A DNA stretch of 5,671 nucleotides from Bacillota bacterium (lineage in GTDB: Bacteria > Bacillota > Clostridia > Lachnospirales > CAG-274), in contig JAGAHK010000203.1 of assembly GCA_017627115.1 (NCBI GenBank), forward strand, positions 1-5,671. The letters run 5' to 3'. This document shows, piece after piece, positions 1-5,671 of the stretch. The translations under genes and the position numbers were made by a program. Each line of letters opens with the position of its first letter. Position 1 is the stretch's first letter. Below the pieces are notes generated by a model, which did no database searches, had not been told where the DNA came from, and worked only from the letters and a program-made list of their open reading frames with translations.

Positions 1-1179
1 GATGAATATATAGAAGTCGGCATAAGAAAGCCCGACGGCGAAGAATGGCTTTTGGAGATAGACAAGGACGAATACGAAGATATAGGAATCGTTTTTGAAA
101 CGGGACTTATGGACAGGGCTAAAAGCTGCTCAAACAAGTGTATTTTCTGTTTTATAGACCAACTCCCGAAGGGTATGAGAAAAAGTCTTTATTTTAAAGA
201 TGATGATACTCGCCTTTCATTTTTGCAGGGTAATTATGCCACGCTTACAAATATGCGTGATGAAGATATAGAAAGGATAATCTTCTATCATCTCTCTCCG
301 ATAAATATATCCGTGCATACCACCGACCCCGAATTAAGGGTATATATGTTGAAAAATCCCCGCGCGGCAAACCTTTTCACCTATCTCGAAAAATTGCACG
401 CAGCAGGTATTGAGATGAATTTTCAGATAGTTTTGTGTGCAGACATAAACGACGGAAAATATCTCGACAAAAGCATTGAGGATCTCAGCCGTTTTGTACC
501 GCAGAGCAAAAGTATGTCAATAGTGCCTTTCGGCAAAAGCGACTACCGCGAAGGACTTTATCCGATAAGGCTTTTTACCCCCGATGAGTGTAAGAATATC
601 ATTGAACAGGTCGGCAGATGGCAGGAGAAATTCTTGAAAGAAAAAGGAACAAGGTTTTGCTTCCTATCCGATGAATTCTACATTACAGCAGGTGTTCCCC
701 TGCCCGACTACGATTTTTACGAGGGCTTTCCCCAGCTTGAAAACGGTGTCGGCATGGTTACACTAATGGAGGATGAGTTTTCACACGGACTTTCGGAATT
801 GAGACCCGATAATGTTCGCCGCAGGATATCCGTTGCAACGGGAAAAATAGCCTATGAATTCATAAAGAGTTTTTGTGACAGGCTCATGCGTAAGCTTAAA
901 AACACAAAGATCTATGTATATGCTATAGAAAACAATTTTTTCGGCAAAACGATAACCGTAAGCGGACTTATAACGGGTACGGATATTGTGGAGCAGCTTA
1001 AAGACCGGGAAAAAGGCACTCATCTTATAATCCCCGAAAACGCTTTCCGAGCCGATACGACAATAATGCTTGATGATATGGATATCAGTGACATTGAAAA
1101 AGCACTTGATGTCACGGTTTTGCAGGGAGCGACCGAAGGACACCGTTTCATTGAACAGATAGTAAATATAAAAAGTTAA
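1..1179 (+). CDS. DUF512 family radical SAM protein (5' end missing)
   Basis: The reading frame is open from base 1, so the start lies upstream. 392 codons are visible. The TTG at 52-54 is an internal Leu codon, not a start. A radical SAM iron-sulfur motif C-x3-C-x2-C (CSNKCIFC, Cys codons at 127, 139 and 148) is followed by FIDQLPKGMR and a DDTRLSFLQGNYATLTN block, the signature of the DUF512 / 'cyano FeS' family. Downstream, SDEFY (codons 223-227), EGFPQLENGVGM (241-252) and NNFFGKTITVSGL (about 311-323) mark the C-terminal DUF512 domain. Family members run about 430-460 residues and usually begin with a PDZ-like domain. I estimate that 30-60 residues are missing, so only the end of that domain can be present. 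A 4Fe-4S cluster and SAM-dependent radical chemistry are expected from the family, but its substrate is not known to me. The gene often sits just upstream of der in Clostridia, as here. The family call is very secure; the function is open. Confidence 0.93.
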   Translation, partial: DEYIEVGIRKPDGEEWLLEIDKDEYEDIGIVFETGLMDRAKSCSNKCIFCFIDQLPKGMRKSLYFKDDDTRLSFLQGNYATLTNMRDEDIERIIFYHLSPINISVHTTDPELRVYMLKNPRAANLFTYLEKLHAAGIEMNFQIVLCADINDGKYLDKSIEDLSRFVPQSKSMSIVPFGKSDYREGLYPIRLFTPDECKNIIEQVGRWQEKFLKEKGTRFCFLSDEFYITAGVPLPDYDFYEGFPQLENGVGMVTLMEDEFSHGLSELRPDNVRRRISVATGKIAYEFIKSFCDRLMRKLKNTKIYVYAIENNFFGKTITVSGLITGTDIVEQLKDREKGTHLIIPENAFRADTTIMLDDMDISDIEKALDVTVLQGATEGHRFIEQIVNIKS

Positions 1180-1180
1180 T

Positions 1181-1217
1181 TATAGTGAACGTCAAAAATA
1201 TTTGGACGTTCACTATA
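1181..1217. repeat. Perfect 13-bp inverted repeat (hairpin)
   Basis: TATAGTGAACGTC at 1181-1193 is matched exactly by its reverse complement GACGTTCACTATA at 1205-1217, with an 11-base AT-rich spacer. It begins one base after the DUF512 stop codon. No T-run follows on the + strand (the next bases are GGATGGGG), so it does not look like a standard intrinsic terminator. It could be an mRNA 3'-end-stabilising hairpin, a binding site for a dimeric protein, or one end of a dispersed repeat. The symmetry is certain; the role is unknown. Confidence 0.85.
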
Positions 1218-1230
1218 GGATGGGGCTCAT

Positions 1231-1268
1231 AAATAATCCGCCTTAAGCAAGCTTAAGTCCGATTATTT
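1231..1268. repeat. Imperfect 18-bp inverted repeat (second hairpin)
   Basis: The left arm at 1231-1248 consists of AAATAATC, CGC and CTTAAGC. The right arm at 1251-1268 consists of GCTTAAG, TCC and GATTATTT. The 7-bp inner and 8-bp outer stems are exact, separated by a 3x3 internal loop whose central G-C can pair. The formal loop is only AA, so the tip would open to about four to six bases in RNA. It is followed by AATTCGC rather than a T-run, so a conventional terminator is unlikely. Confidence 0.75.
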
Positions 1269-1279
1269 AATTCGCTTAC

Positions 1280-1285
1280 TATAAA
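1280..1285 (+). promoter_or_regulatory. Possible -10 element before der
   Basis: TATAAA at 1280-1285 resembles a sigma-A -10 box and lies about 30 bp before the der start. No good TTGACA-like -35 sits 16-18 bp upstream; the bases there are close to GTCCGA. The hexamer overlaps the right end of the intergenic repeat block. A promoter somewhere in this gap is plausible because it is the only sizeable spacer in the cluster, but this exact site is a weak guess. Confidence 0.25.
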
Positions 1286-1300
1286 TTATTAAAAGATATT

Positions 1301-1306
1301 AGGAGG
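1301..1306 (+). promoter_or_regulatory. Ribosome binding site of der
   Basis: AGGAGG is a full consensus Shine-Dalgarno sequence 7 bases before the ATG at 1314. It fixes the der start and suggests strong translation. Confidence 0.9.
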
Positions 1307-1313
1307 AAACAAC

Positions 1314-2633
1314 ATGGCAAAGCCTATTGTTGCAATAATCGGACGCCCGAATGTGGGTAAGTCCACACTTTTCAACCGTCTTGCGGGTGAGAGAATATCA
1401 ATAGTTGAAGATACTCCGGGTGTTACCCGTGACAGGATCTATGCCGATGCTGAATGGCTGGATTATCATTTTACAATAATCGACACAGGCGGCCTTGAGC
1501 CCGAAAGTGATGATATGATACTTAAAAGTATGTACTCTCAGGCGGAAATAGCTATCGCTTCGGCAGATGTTATAGTTTTTGTTACAGATGTAAAAACAGG
1601 CGTTACCGACAGCGATATGCAGGTCGCAAATATTCTGCGTAAAGCAAACAAGCCCGTTGTACTTGCGGTGAACAAAGTTGACGATCTTGCAAAATACAGT
1701 ATGGATGTTTACGAGTTTTATTCATTGGGTCTCGGCGATCCCATGGGCGTATCGTCCGCACAAATGCTCGGTCTCGGCGATCTGCTCGACAAAGTTGTAT
1801 CGTACTTCCCCGACAATAACAAAGGTGAAGAGGAAAACGATGTGATCAAGGTTGCTATAGTCGGCAAGCCGAATGTTGGCAAATCCTCGCTTATAAACCG
1901 CATTTTAGGCGAAGAACGAGTTATAGTAAGCGATATTGCGGGCACTACCCGTGATGCTATCGACTCACCGTATACATATAACGGGCAGAAATATGTTTTT
2001 ATTGATACCGCAGGTATGCGCAGACACTCAAAAGTCAAGGAAAATATAGAAAAATTTTCCGTTATTCGCGCTGTTGCCGCAGTAGAACGCGCCGATGTTG
2101 TAATAATAATGATAAATGCCGAAGAAGGTATTACAGACCAGGACACGAAAATAGCGGGTATTGCACATGAAGCAGGCAAGGCGGCTATAATCTGTGTTAA
2201 CAAATGGGATCTTATAGAAAAAGACAATAACACGATGAACAAGTTTGTAAAGGACATTGATGCGGAACTTAAATATATGCCCTATGCACCTAAAATGTTT
2301 ATCTCCGCACTTACAGGGCAGCGTGTTTCAAAGTTATTTGAACTTATAAATACAGTTAACGAAAACAATACACTGCGCATACAGACAGGTATTCTTAACG
2401 ATGTACTTATTGAAGCAATGGCTATGAACCAGCCTCCTGCGGACAAAGGCAGACAGCTGCGTATCTATTACATGACTCAGGTGTCCGTTCGTCCGCCTAC
2501 GTTTGTTCTTTTTGTAAACGATACGGAACTTCTGCATTTTTCATACAAAAGATATATAGAAAACCAACTGCGTGAAGCTTTCGGCTTCAAGGGTACTCCC
2601 CTGCACTTTATCGCGCGCAACAGAAAGGAATAA
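1314..2633 (+). CDS. der: Ribosome assembly GTPase Der (EngA)
   Basis: This 439-residue protein has the typical Der length and layout: two Ras-like GTPase domains in tandem followed by a KH-like domain. In domain 1, the P-loop GRPNVGKS is at residues 10-17, the switch region PGVTRD at 35-40, DTGG at 57-60 and the guanine-specificity motif NKVD at 120-123. In domain 2, GKPNVGKS is at 184-191, AGTTRD at 209-214, DTAGMRR at 231-237, NKWD at 296-299 and SAL at 331-333. The KH-like domain covers roughly 350-439. An acidic linker (GEEEND, 171-176) separates the GTPase domains. Der binds the 50S subunit and is needed for its late maturation; it is essential in most bacteria tested. All nucleotide-binding motifs are intact. 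ATG at 1314 with AGGAGG is the clear start. It probably leads an operon with plsY and gpsA, which start 3 bp and then 1 bp after their upstream neighbours. Confidence 0.98.
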   Translation: MAKPIVAIIGRPNVGKSTLFNRLAGERISIVEDTPGVTRDRIYADAEWLDYHFTIIDTGGLEPESDDMILKSMYSQAEIAIASADVIVFVTDVKTGVTDSDMQVANILRKANKPVVLAVNKVDDLAKYSMDVYEFYSLGLGDPMGVSSAQMLGLGDLLDKVVSYFPDNNKGEEENDVIKVAIVGKPNVGKSSLINRILGEERVIVSDIAGTTRDAIDSPYTYNGQKYVFIDTAGMRRHSKVKENIEKFSVIRAVAAVERADVVIIMINAEEGITDQDTKIAGIAHEAGKAAIICVNKWDLIEKDNNTMNKFVKDIDAELKYMPYAPKMFISALTGQRVSKLFELINTVNENNTLRIQTGILNDVLIEAMAMNQPPADKGRQLRIYYMTQVSVRPPTFVLFVNDTELLHFSYKRYIENQLREAFGFKGTPLHFIARNRKE

Positions 2634-2636
2634 AAA

Positions 2637-3308
2637 ATGTTCAGATTATGGTGTTTGCTTATCGGCTATGCGTTCGGCTGTTTTCAGTCTGCGTATATCA
2701 TCGGAAGAATAAAGGGTATAGATATAAGAGAACACGGCAGCGGAAACGCAGGCTTTACCAACACTACCCGTGTGTTAGGTAAAGACCTTGGCTATCTTGT
2801 GTTTTTTCTCGATACGGCAAAAGTTATATGGGCGTATGTGATAGCAAGCCTTATTTTTGAGGGCGGCGGCACTTTTACTGCAGGGTTCAATGATTTCCCG
2901 AACGGTGTTCTGCCGGGAACTTATGCCGGCATAGGTGCCATACTTGGACATATATTTCCTTTTTACCTCGGTTTCCGCGGAGGCAAAGGCATTGCAAGTT
3001 CGCTTGCACTGATGTTTTGTATCGACCTTAAAGTGGCACTTATTACTTATATCATCGGTATAAGCGTTGTGCTGCTGACAAGGTATATTTCGCTTACATC
3101 GCTTGTTATGCTTGCTGTCTACCCTATCACACTAATAGTTTTCAAATATGACCCCGAGGTCATTATATTGATATGCTGTTTTTCTGTGCTTACATATATA
3201 AAGCACATACCAAATATAAAAAGATTGCTCAACGGTACCGAAAGCAAATTCGGCTACCAGAAAAAGGCGCTTGAACAGAAGCAACCACTTGAAAAGGAGG
3301 AGAAGTAA
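2637..3308 (+). CDS. plsY: Acyl-phosphate:glycerol-3-phosphate acyltransferase PlsY
   Basis: This is an integral membrane enzyme that transfers an acyl group from acyl-phosphate (made by PlsX) to sn-glycerol 3-phosphate, giving lysophosphatidic acid. At 223 residues it is slightly longer than many homologues because of a charged Lys/Glu/Gln tail (about 208-223). Hydrophobic segments are seen near 3-23, 51-73, 92-112, 120-146, 151-169 and 173-189. All three family motifs are present: GSGNAGFTNTTR (34-45, with Ser35 and Arg45), the glycine-rich GHIFPFYLGFRGGKG (104-118), and HIPNIKRLLNGTE (190-202, with His190, Asn193 and Glu202). Two deviations are visible: GFTN where GATN or GTTN is more usual, and DTAKV (59-63) where DxxKG is common. 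The ATG lies 3 bp after the der stop, and its ribosome binding site AAAGGA (2624-2629) is inside der, suggesting translational coupling. The next gene, gpsA, makes its substrate. Confidence 0.96.
   Translation: MFRLWCLLIGYAFGCFQSAYIIGRIKGIDIREHGSGNAGFTNTTRVLGKDLGYLVFFLDTAKVIWAYVIASLIFEGGGTFTAGFNDFPNGVLPGTYAGIGAILGHIFPFYLGFRGGKGIASSLALMFCIDLKVALITYIIGISVVLLTRYISLTSLVMLAVYPITLIVFKYDPEVIILICCFSVLTYIKHIPNIKRLLNGTESKFGYQKKALEQKQPLEKEEK
3295..3300 (+). promoter_or_regulatory. Ribosome binding site of gpsA
   Basis: AGGAGG within the last codons of plsY lies 9 bases before ATG 3310. It decides the gpsA start: the in-frame TTG at 3271 would add 13 residues (MNRSNHLKRRRSK) ahead of the Rossmann fold, overlap plsY by 38 bases and lacks a comparable site. 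Confidence 0.88.
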
Positions 3309-3309
3309 A

Positions 3310-4296
3310 ATGAAAACAGTTGCAGTAATCGGTTCGGGAAGCTGGGGCACAGCCCTTGCAATTCAGCTTCACACAGCAGGAAATAAGGTAATACTTTGGT
3401 CTTTCAAGGAATCGGAAGCTACAGCTATTCTTACCGACCGCGAAAACAAAGAATTTCTGCCGGGTATAAAAATTCCCGAAGATATAGTTGTAACATACAA
3501 GGATGAAGATGTCGCATATGCCGATATGCTTATTTTTGCTACTCCATCCAAATTTGCAAGAAATATGGTAACACGTTTTCTTCCCTATATCAAAAAAGAC
3601 CAGATCATCGTAAATGTTGCAAAGGGTCTTGAAGAAGATACCCTTATGTGTATCTCCGAAGTTATGGAAGAAGTTGCGCCCCAGGCAAAAGTTGCCGTTT
3701 TATCGGGACCGAGCCATGCGGAAGAAGTTGGCAGGGGCATGGCAACAACGGTTGTTGCAGCTTCAAAAGATGATGCTGTTGCAAAGGAAGTTCAATCAAC
3801 TTTTATGTCGCCTATGTTCAGAGTTTATACAAGCTGTGATATTCTCGGCGTACAGCTTGGCGGTGCGCTTAAAAATCTTATCGCTCTTGCTGCGGGTGCC
3901 GCCGACGGCTGCGGTTTCGGTGACAACACAAAGGCAGCACTGATGACAAGAGGTATTGCGGAAATTGCACGTCTCGGTACAGCTATGGGAGCAAACGAGA
4001 AAACATTTGCAGGGCTTACGGGTATAGGCGATCTTATCGTTACCTGTACAAGTCAGCACAGCCGCAACAGACGCGCGGGTTTTCTTCTCGGACAGGGAAA
4101 GAAGCTTGATGAAGTTCTTGAAGAAGTACATATGGTCGTTGAGGGTGTTGTAAATGCCAAAGCGGCTTATTTGCTCGCCAAAAAATATAATGTTGAAATG
4201 CCGATCACAACAGTTATAAACGATGTGCTTTATAATAACCTCGATGTTAAAGAAGCAGTTTACAAGCTTATGACACGCGACAGGATAGAGGAATAA
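3310..4296 (+). CDS. gpsA: NAD(P)-dependent glycerol-3-phosphate dehydrogenase GpsA
   Basis: This cytosolic enzyme reduces dihydroxyacetone phosphate to sn-glycerol 3-phosphate using NAD(P)H, supplying the backbone for membrane phospholipids. The 328 residues starting at ATG 3310 match the usual family length of about 330. The Rossmann dinucleotide-binding motif GSGSWG is at residues 8-13, immediately after the first beta strand, as expected for this start. Other family hallmarks are NVAKGLE (102-108, with Lys105), SGPSHAEEV (132-140), GGALKN (184-189, with the probable catalytic Lys188), GFGDNTKAALMTRG (202-215), TGIGDL (247-252) and SRNRRAG (261-267). Nothing is truncated or missing. It begins 1 bp after the plsY stop codon, so the two consecutive steps of phosphatidate synthesis are translated from neighbouring, probably coupled, cistrons. 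Confidence 0.97.
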   Translation: MKTVAVIGSGSWGTALAIQLHTAGNKVILWSFKESEATAILTDRENKEFLPGIKIPEDIVVTYKDEDVAYADMLIFATPSKFARNMVTRFLPYIKKDQIIVNVAKGLEEDTLMCISEVMEEVAPQAKVAVLSGPSHAEEVGRGMATTVVAASKDDAVAKEVQSTFMSPMFRVYTSCDILGVQLGGALKNLIALAAGAADGCGFGDNTKAALMTRGIAEIARLGTAMGANEKTFAGLTGIGDLIVTCTSQHSRNRRAGFLLGQGKKLDEVLEEVHMVVEGVVNAKAAYLLAKKYNVEMPITTVINDVLYNNLDVKEAVYKLMTRDRIEE

Positions 4297-4297
4297 A

Positions 4298-4600
4298 ATG
4301 CGTATTGACAAAGATATTCTATGGGACAGTCATATAGAAAATATCTACGAGATCTTAAATGCAGTAAAGCGCAGAGAAATTTTAGATGATATCTTCTTTA
4401 TCTGTATTAACAAAAAAGGCATTATGCAGATAATTTCGTGCCGTCATATCTACAAAAACATCAATAAAACGAACGAGCTTAAAGTTATTGCCGCTGCGCG
4501 AGGCAAAGACAGTGCATTTGAAATGCTTTCAAAGCTCTATTCGGATTGGCTGAAAAATCACGGCAGTATCGAAGGGATAAATGATCATTACAAAATTTGA
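4298..4600 (+). CDS. Small protein of unknown function
   Basis: This is a 100-residue protein whose family I do not recognise. The ATG lies 1 bp after the gpsA stop, and AGAGGAA (4287-4293), inside the end of gpsA, gives a ribosome binding site 4 bases upstream. That tight junction, and a stop 17 bp before the next gene, support a real cistron. The N-terminal third (DILWDSHIENIYEILNAVKR) is predicted helical, followed by a hydrophobic beta-like stretch (DIFFICINKKGIMQIISC, about 31-48) and a C-terminal helix (GKDSAFEMLSKLYSDWLKN, 69-87). There is no signal peptide, no membrane segment and no recognisable catalytic or metal-binding motif; the two Cys residues (36 and 48) are too far apart to form a simple CxxC. 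It looks like a soluble alpha/beta protein. No function should be assigned from position alone. Confidence 0.72.
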   Translation: MRIDKDILWDSHIENIYEILNAVKRREILDDIFFICINKKGIMQIISCRHIYKNINKTNELKVIAAARGKDSAFEMLSKLYSDWLKNHGSIEGINDHYKI

Positions 4601-4617
4601 ATATATGAAGGTGTATT

Positions 4618-5586
4618 ATGCTTTTGACTATACTAAAAATTATTTTGTATATCATACTTATCCTTCTGCTCGTTATTTTGCTTTTGCTTGCCTTAATACT
4701 GCTTGCGCGGCTGAAATACAGTGTTGATGGTGAGTATGACAAAGACGACGGCAGGTTTTTGCTGCTTGCAAAGGCAAGCTGGCTTTTCGGCATTGTAAAA
4801 ATCGAGTATTCACTTGGCGGAGAAAATGACGGTCTGAAGCTTATTCTTCCTTTCGGGCTCGGTACAAAAAAAGAAGAAGATTACGAGCCCGAACCTGTGG
4901 ATGAAAACGATAAATCATCAAACAACGAAGCCGCCGACAATACAGAAGTTTTGTCCGAGCCCGAATTGTCAAAACAGGAAGAAAATAAGCAGGAAGAAAG
5001 CAAACAAGAAGAAATCATACAGGCAGAGAGCAAACAAGAAGAAATCAAACTGGAAGCCTTTGATAATAAAGATGATGTTAGCTTTCAAGAGGAAAAGCCA
5101 AAGGAAAAAGTCCGCAAAGAAGACAATAATATAAATAAGAAAAAGCCAAAACCGGGACACGAAAAAGCAAAAAGCAAAACTAAAAAAGAAAGTTTTGTTG
5201 ATAAAATAAAAAAAACATACAGCGATTTTGACAAATTCAAAGAAACTTATGATATAAGGCTGCTTATAAAAAATACATTTGATTGTCTTATAGGTCTACT
5301 GAAAGCAATCGGCATAAAAAAAGGCAGTCTGAGCGGCGTCATCGGTCTATCCGATCCCTCACAAACGGGTATGGTATTGGGCGCATTAAGCATAGCAAAT
5401 ATTTATGTACCCGTTGAAATGGATATAAACGGCGAATTTGCAGGAGAGCGTTTGGCTTTAAAAGGTTGCATCATTGGAAAAACATATCTTCTAAAGCTGT
5501 TATGGCCGCTGCTTGTATATATTTTCCGCAGACCCGAAAGATCAATAATATGGGATTATTTTTTCAAAAAAGAAAAAAAAGAATAA
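4618..5586 (+). CDS. DUF2953 family membrane-anchored protein (YtfI-like)
   Basis: The 322-residue protein has three parts. Residues 2-30 are an almost uninterrupted Leu/Ile membrane segment, followed by RLKYSVDGEYDKDDGRFLLLAKASWLFGIVKIEYS (about 31-65), typical of the DUF2953 N-terminus. Residues 84-193 are a highly charged, low-complexity linker, acidic and Gln-rich first and then strongly basic (KKKPKPGHEKAKSKTKK, 174-190). Residues 203-322 form the C-terminal domain with GLSDPSQTGMVLGAL (243-257), the most family-like motif, then a beta-rich stretch and a hydrophobic segment (LLKLLWPLLVYIF, 301-313). The family is best known from B. subtilis YtfI, encoded next to ytfJ (gerW), and the following gene here appears to be that partner. 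Its biochemical role is not established. Start: ATG 4618 with AAGGTG at 4608-4613. The linker makes it longer than YtfI-type proteins as I recall them. I rate the family assignment likely but not certain. Confidence 0.8.
   Translation: MLLTILKIILYIILILLLVILLLLALILLARLKYSVDGEYDKDDGRFLLLAKASWLFGIVKIEYSLGGENDGLKLILPFGLGTKKEEDYEPEPVDENDKSSNNEAADNTEVLSEPELSKQEENKQEESKQEEIIQAESKQEEIKLEAFDNKDDVSFQEEKPKEKVRKEDNNINKKKPKPGHEKAKSKTKKESFVDKIKKTYSDFDKFKETYDIRLLIKNTFDCLIGLLKAIGIKKGSLSGVIGLSDPSQTGMVLGALSIANIYVPVEMDINGEFAGERLALKGCIIGKTYLLKLLWPLLVYIFRRPERSIIWDYFFKKEKKE
4969..5055 (+). repeat. 15-bp coding repeat encoding (S/N)KQEE units
   Basis: Within the DUF2953 linker, residues 118-146 read as degenerate pentapeptide units: SKQEE, NKQEE, SKQEE, IIQAE, SKQEE, IKLE. 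At DNA level a 19-base sequence (AGCAAACAAGAAGAAATCA) occurs exactly twice, at 4999-5017 and 5029-5047, 30 bp apart, i.e. two repeat periods. This suggests growth by slippage or unequal recombination in a flexible linker. Confidence 0.8.
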
Positions 5587-5622
5587 AAACAATAAAAAAA
5601 GAAATACGAAAGGGAGAATGAA
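5587..5622 (+). promoter_or_regulatory. A-rich leader with ribosome binding site of the last gene
   Basis: The spacer is 36 bases, A-rich, and contains neither a hairpin terminator nor a convincing promoter, so the last gene is probably co-transcribed with the DUF2953 gene. AGGGAG at 5611-5616 is a good Shine-Dalgarno sequence 6 bases before ATG 5623. The nearer ATG at 5618 runs into TGA after two codons, so 5623 is the only usable start. Confidence 0.7.
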
Positions 5623-5671
5623 ATGAGTACTTTAAACGAGAATTTTGAATCAATGTTTAGCAAAATGGAAA
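5623..5671 (+). CDS. Start of probable GerW/YtfJ sporulation protein (3' end missing)
   Basis: Only 16 codons are visible (MSTLNENFESMFSKME) before the window ends. The amphipathic N-terminus of this kind (small polar residues, then FExMFxKME) resembles what I recall of clostridial GerW/YtfJ proteins. In B. subtilis, ytfJ (gerW) lies directly next to the DUF2953 gene ytfI and is needed for normal spore germination through the GerA receptor. The call rests mostly on gene order; 16 residues are too few for a family assignment on their own. The start is well supported by AGGGAG 6 bases upstream. If correct, it places the end of this otherwise housekeeping operon in the sporulation or germination programme. 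Confidence 0.6.
   Translation, partial: MSTLNENFESMFSKME

Larger units (their letters stand above)
1181..1283. repeat. Composite 103-bp intergenic repeat block, MITE-like
   Basis: The two hairpins are enclosed by ends that resemble each other. TATAGTGAACG (1181-1191) and the reverse complement of CGCTTACTATA (1273-1283) agree at 9 of 11 positions, and one of the two differences would be a G-U pair in RNA. TA dinucleotides flank the inner TAGTG/TTACTA ends, and AATTAT occurs at both 1178-1183 and 1284-1289. Terminal inverted repeats, small size, intergenic placement and lack of coding capacity fit a miniature inverted-repeat element or a REP/BIME-like repeat. That identity is inferred: no second copy is present in the window. 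It fills most of the 134-bp gap before der and could also hold der's promoter or an attenuator. Confidence 0.45.

Noticed and set aside
1181..1217. Intrinsic terminator for the DUF512 gene
   Set aside because: The stem is AT-rich and perfectly paired, but no T-run follows on the + strand. On the - strand the T-run (AACTTTTTATA) is displaced from the stem, and there is no gene on that strand to terminate.
1202..1233. Promoter with TTGGAC (1202-1207) and CATAAA (1228-1233)
   Set aside because: The -35 matches consensus at only three positions and the spacer is 20 bp. TTGGAC also lies partly within the inverted-repeat arm, which explains it better.
1718..2257. 179-residue open frame on the - strand inside der
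   Set aside because: It lies antisense to the highly conserved GTPase domains. The Ser/Ile-rich translation is typical of a shadow frame.
3271..3309. Extended N-terminus for gpsA from the TTG at 3271
   Set aside because: It would add 13 mostly basic residues before the Rossmann strand and overlap plsY. ATG 3310 has a full AGGAGG at a good distance and gives the expected family length.
3614..3943. 109-residue open frame on the + strand inside gpsA
   Set aside because: It is an alternative frame of a well-conserved gpsA coding region and its translation shows no recognisable domain.
3796..4311. 171-residue Cys/His-containing open frame on the - strand inside gpsA
   Set aside because: The scattered Cys and His residues come from antisense reading of gpsA codons and form no ordered zinc-binding pattern.
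4969..5055. CRISPR-like or phase-variable repeat
   Set aside because: The repeats are in frame with 15-bp periodicity and encode a low-complexity linker. There are no unique spacers, and period changes would not shift the frame.
4969..5160. 63-residue Phe/Leu-rich membrane-like frame on the - strand
   Set aside because: It is the antisense of the Lys/Glu-rich linker (AAA/GAA codons read as TTT/TTC), so the apparent hydrophobicity is an artefact of composition.

Overview
The window is a moderately AT-rich, densely coded stretch with every credible gene on the + strand. Protein families, strong AGGAGG-type ribosome binding sites and gene order point to a Gram-positive spore-forming lineage of the Clostridia. 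An Oscillospiraceae/Ruminococcaceae-like gut bacterium is my best guess, but the sequence does not settle the species. The order is: DUF512 radical SAM protein, der, plsY, gpsA, a small unknown gene, a DUF2953 protein, and the first codons of what is probably gerW/ytfJ. DUF512-der-plsY-gpsA is a familiar clostridial neighbourhood, and DUF2953 next to ytfJ matches the ytfI-ytfJ pair of Bacillus subtilis.

Layout. Positions 1-1179 hold the 3' part of the DUF512 radical SAM gene, whose start lies before the window. Positions 1180-1313 are the only sizeable gap. It carries a perfect 13-bp inverted repeat, a second longer imperfect hairpin, and a third diverged copy of the 13-mer's outer 11 bases that closes the block. 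This is the most unusual structure in the window. Then come der (1314-2633), plsY (2637-3308), gpsA (3310-4296), a 100-residue unknown protein (4298-4600), the DUF2953 membrane-anchored protein (4618-5586) and a truncated gene from 5623. From der onward the gaps are 1-36 bp, no terminator is visible, and the ribosome binding sites of plsY, gpsA and the small gene lie inside the end of the preceding gene, so this looks like one transcription unit.

Function. Der is a tandem-GTPase factor for 50S ribosome assembly. GpsA makes sn-glycerol 3-phosphate from dihydroxyacetone phosphate, and PlsY acylates that product in the first step of phospholipid synthesis, so plsY and gpsA encode consecutive steps. 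The tail of the operon (DUF2953 and a probable GerW) suggests a link to sporulation or spore germination. The DUF512 protein and the small gene have no established function.

I found no CRISPR array, tRNA, rRNA, transposase, phage gene or toxin-antitoxin pair, and no convincing evidence of a wholly new system. This is mainly a conserved housekeeping region. The points worth a second look are the intergenic repeat block before der, the unidentified small gene after gpsA, and the repeat-containing charged linker in the DUF2953 protein.
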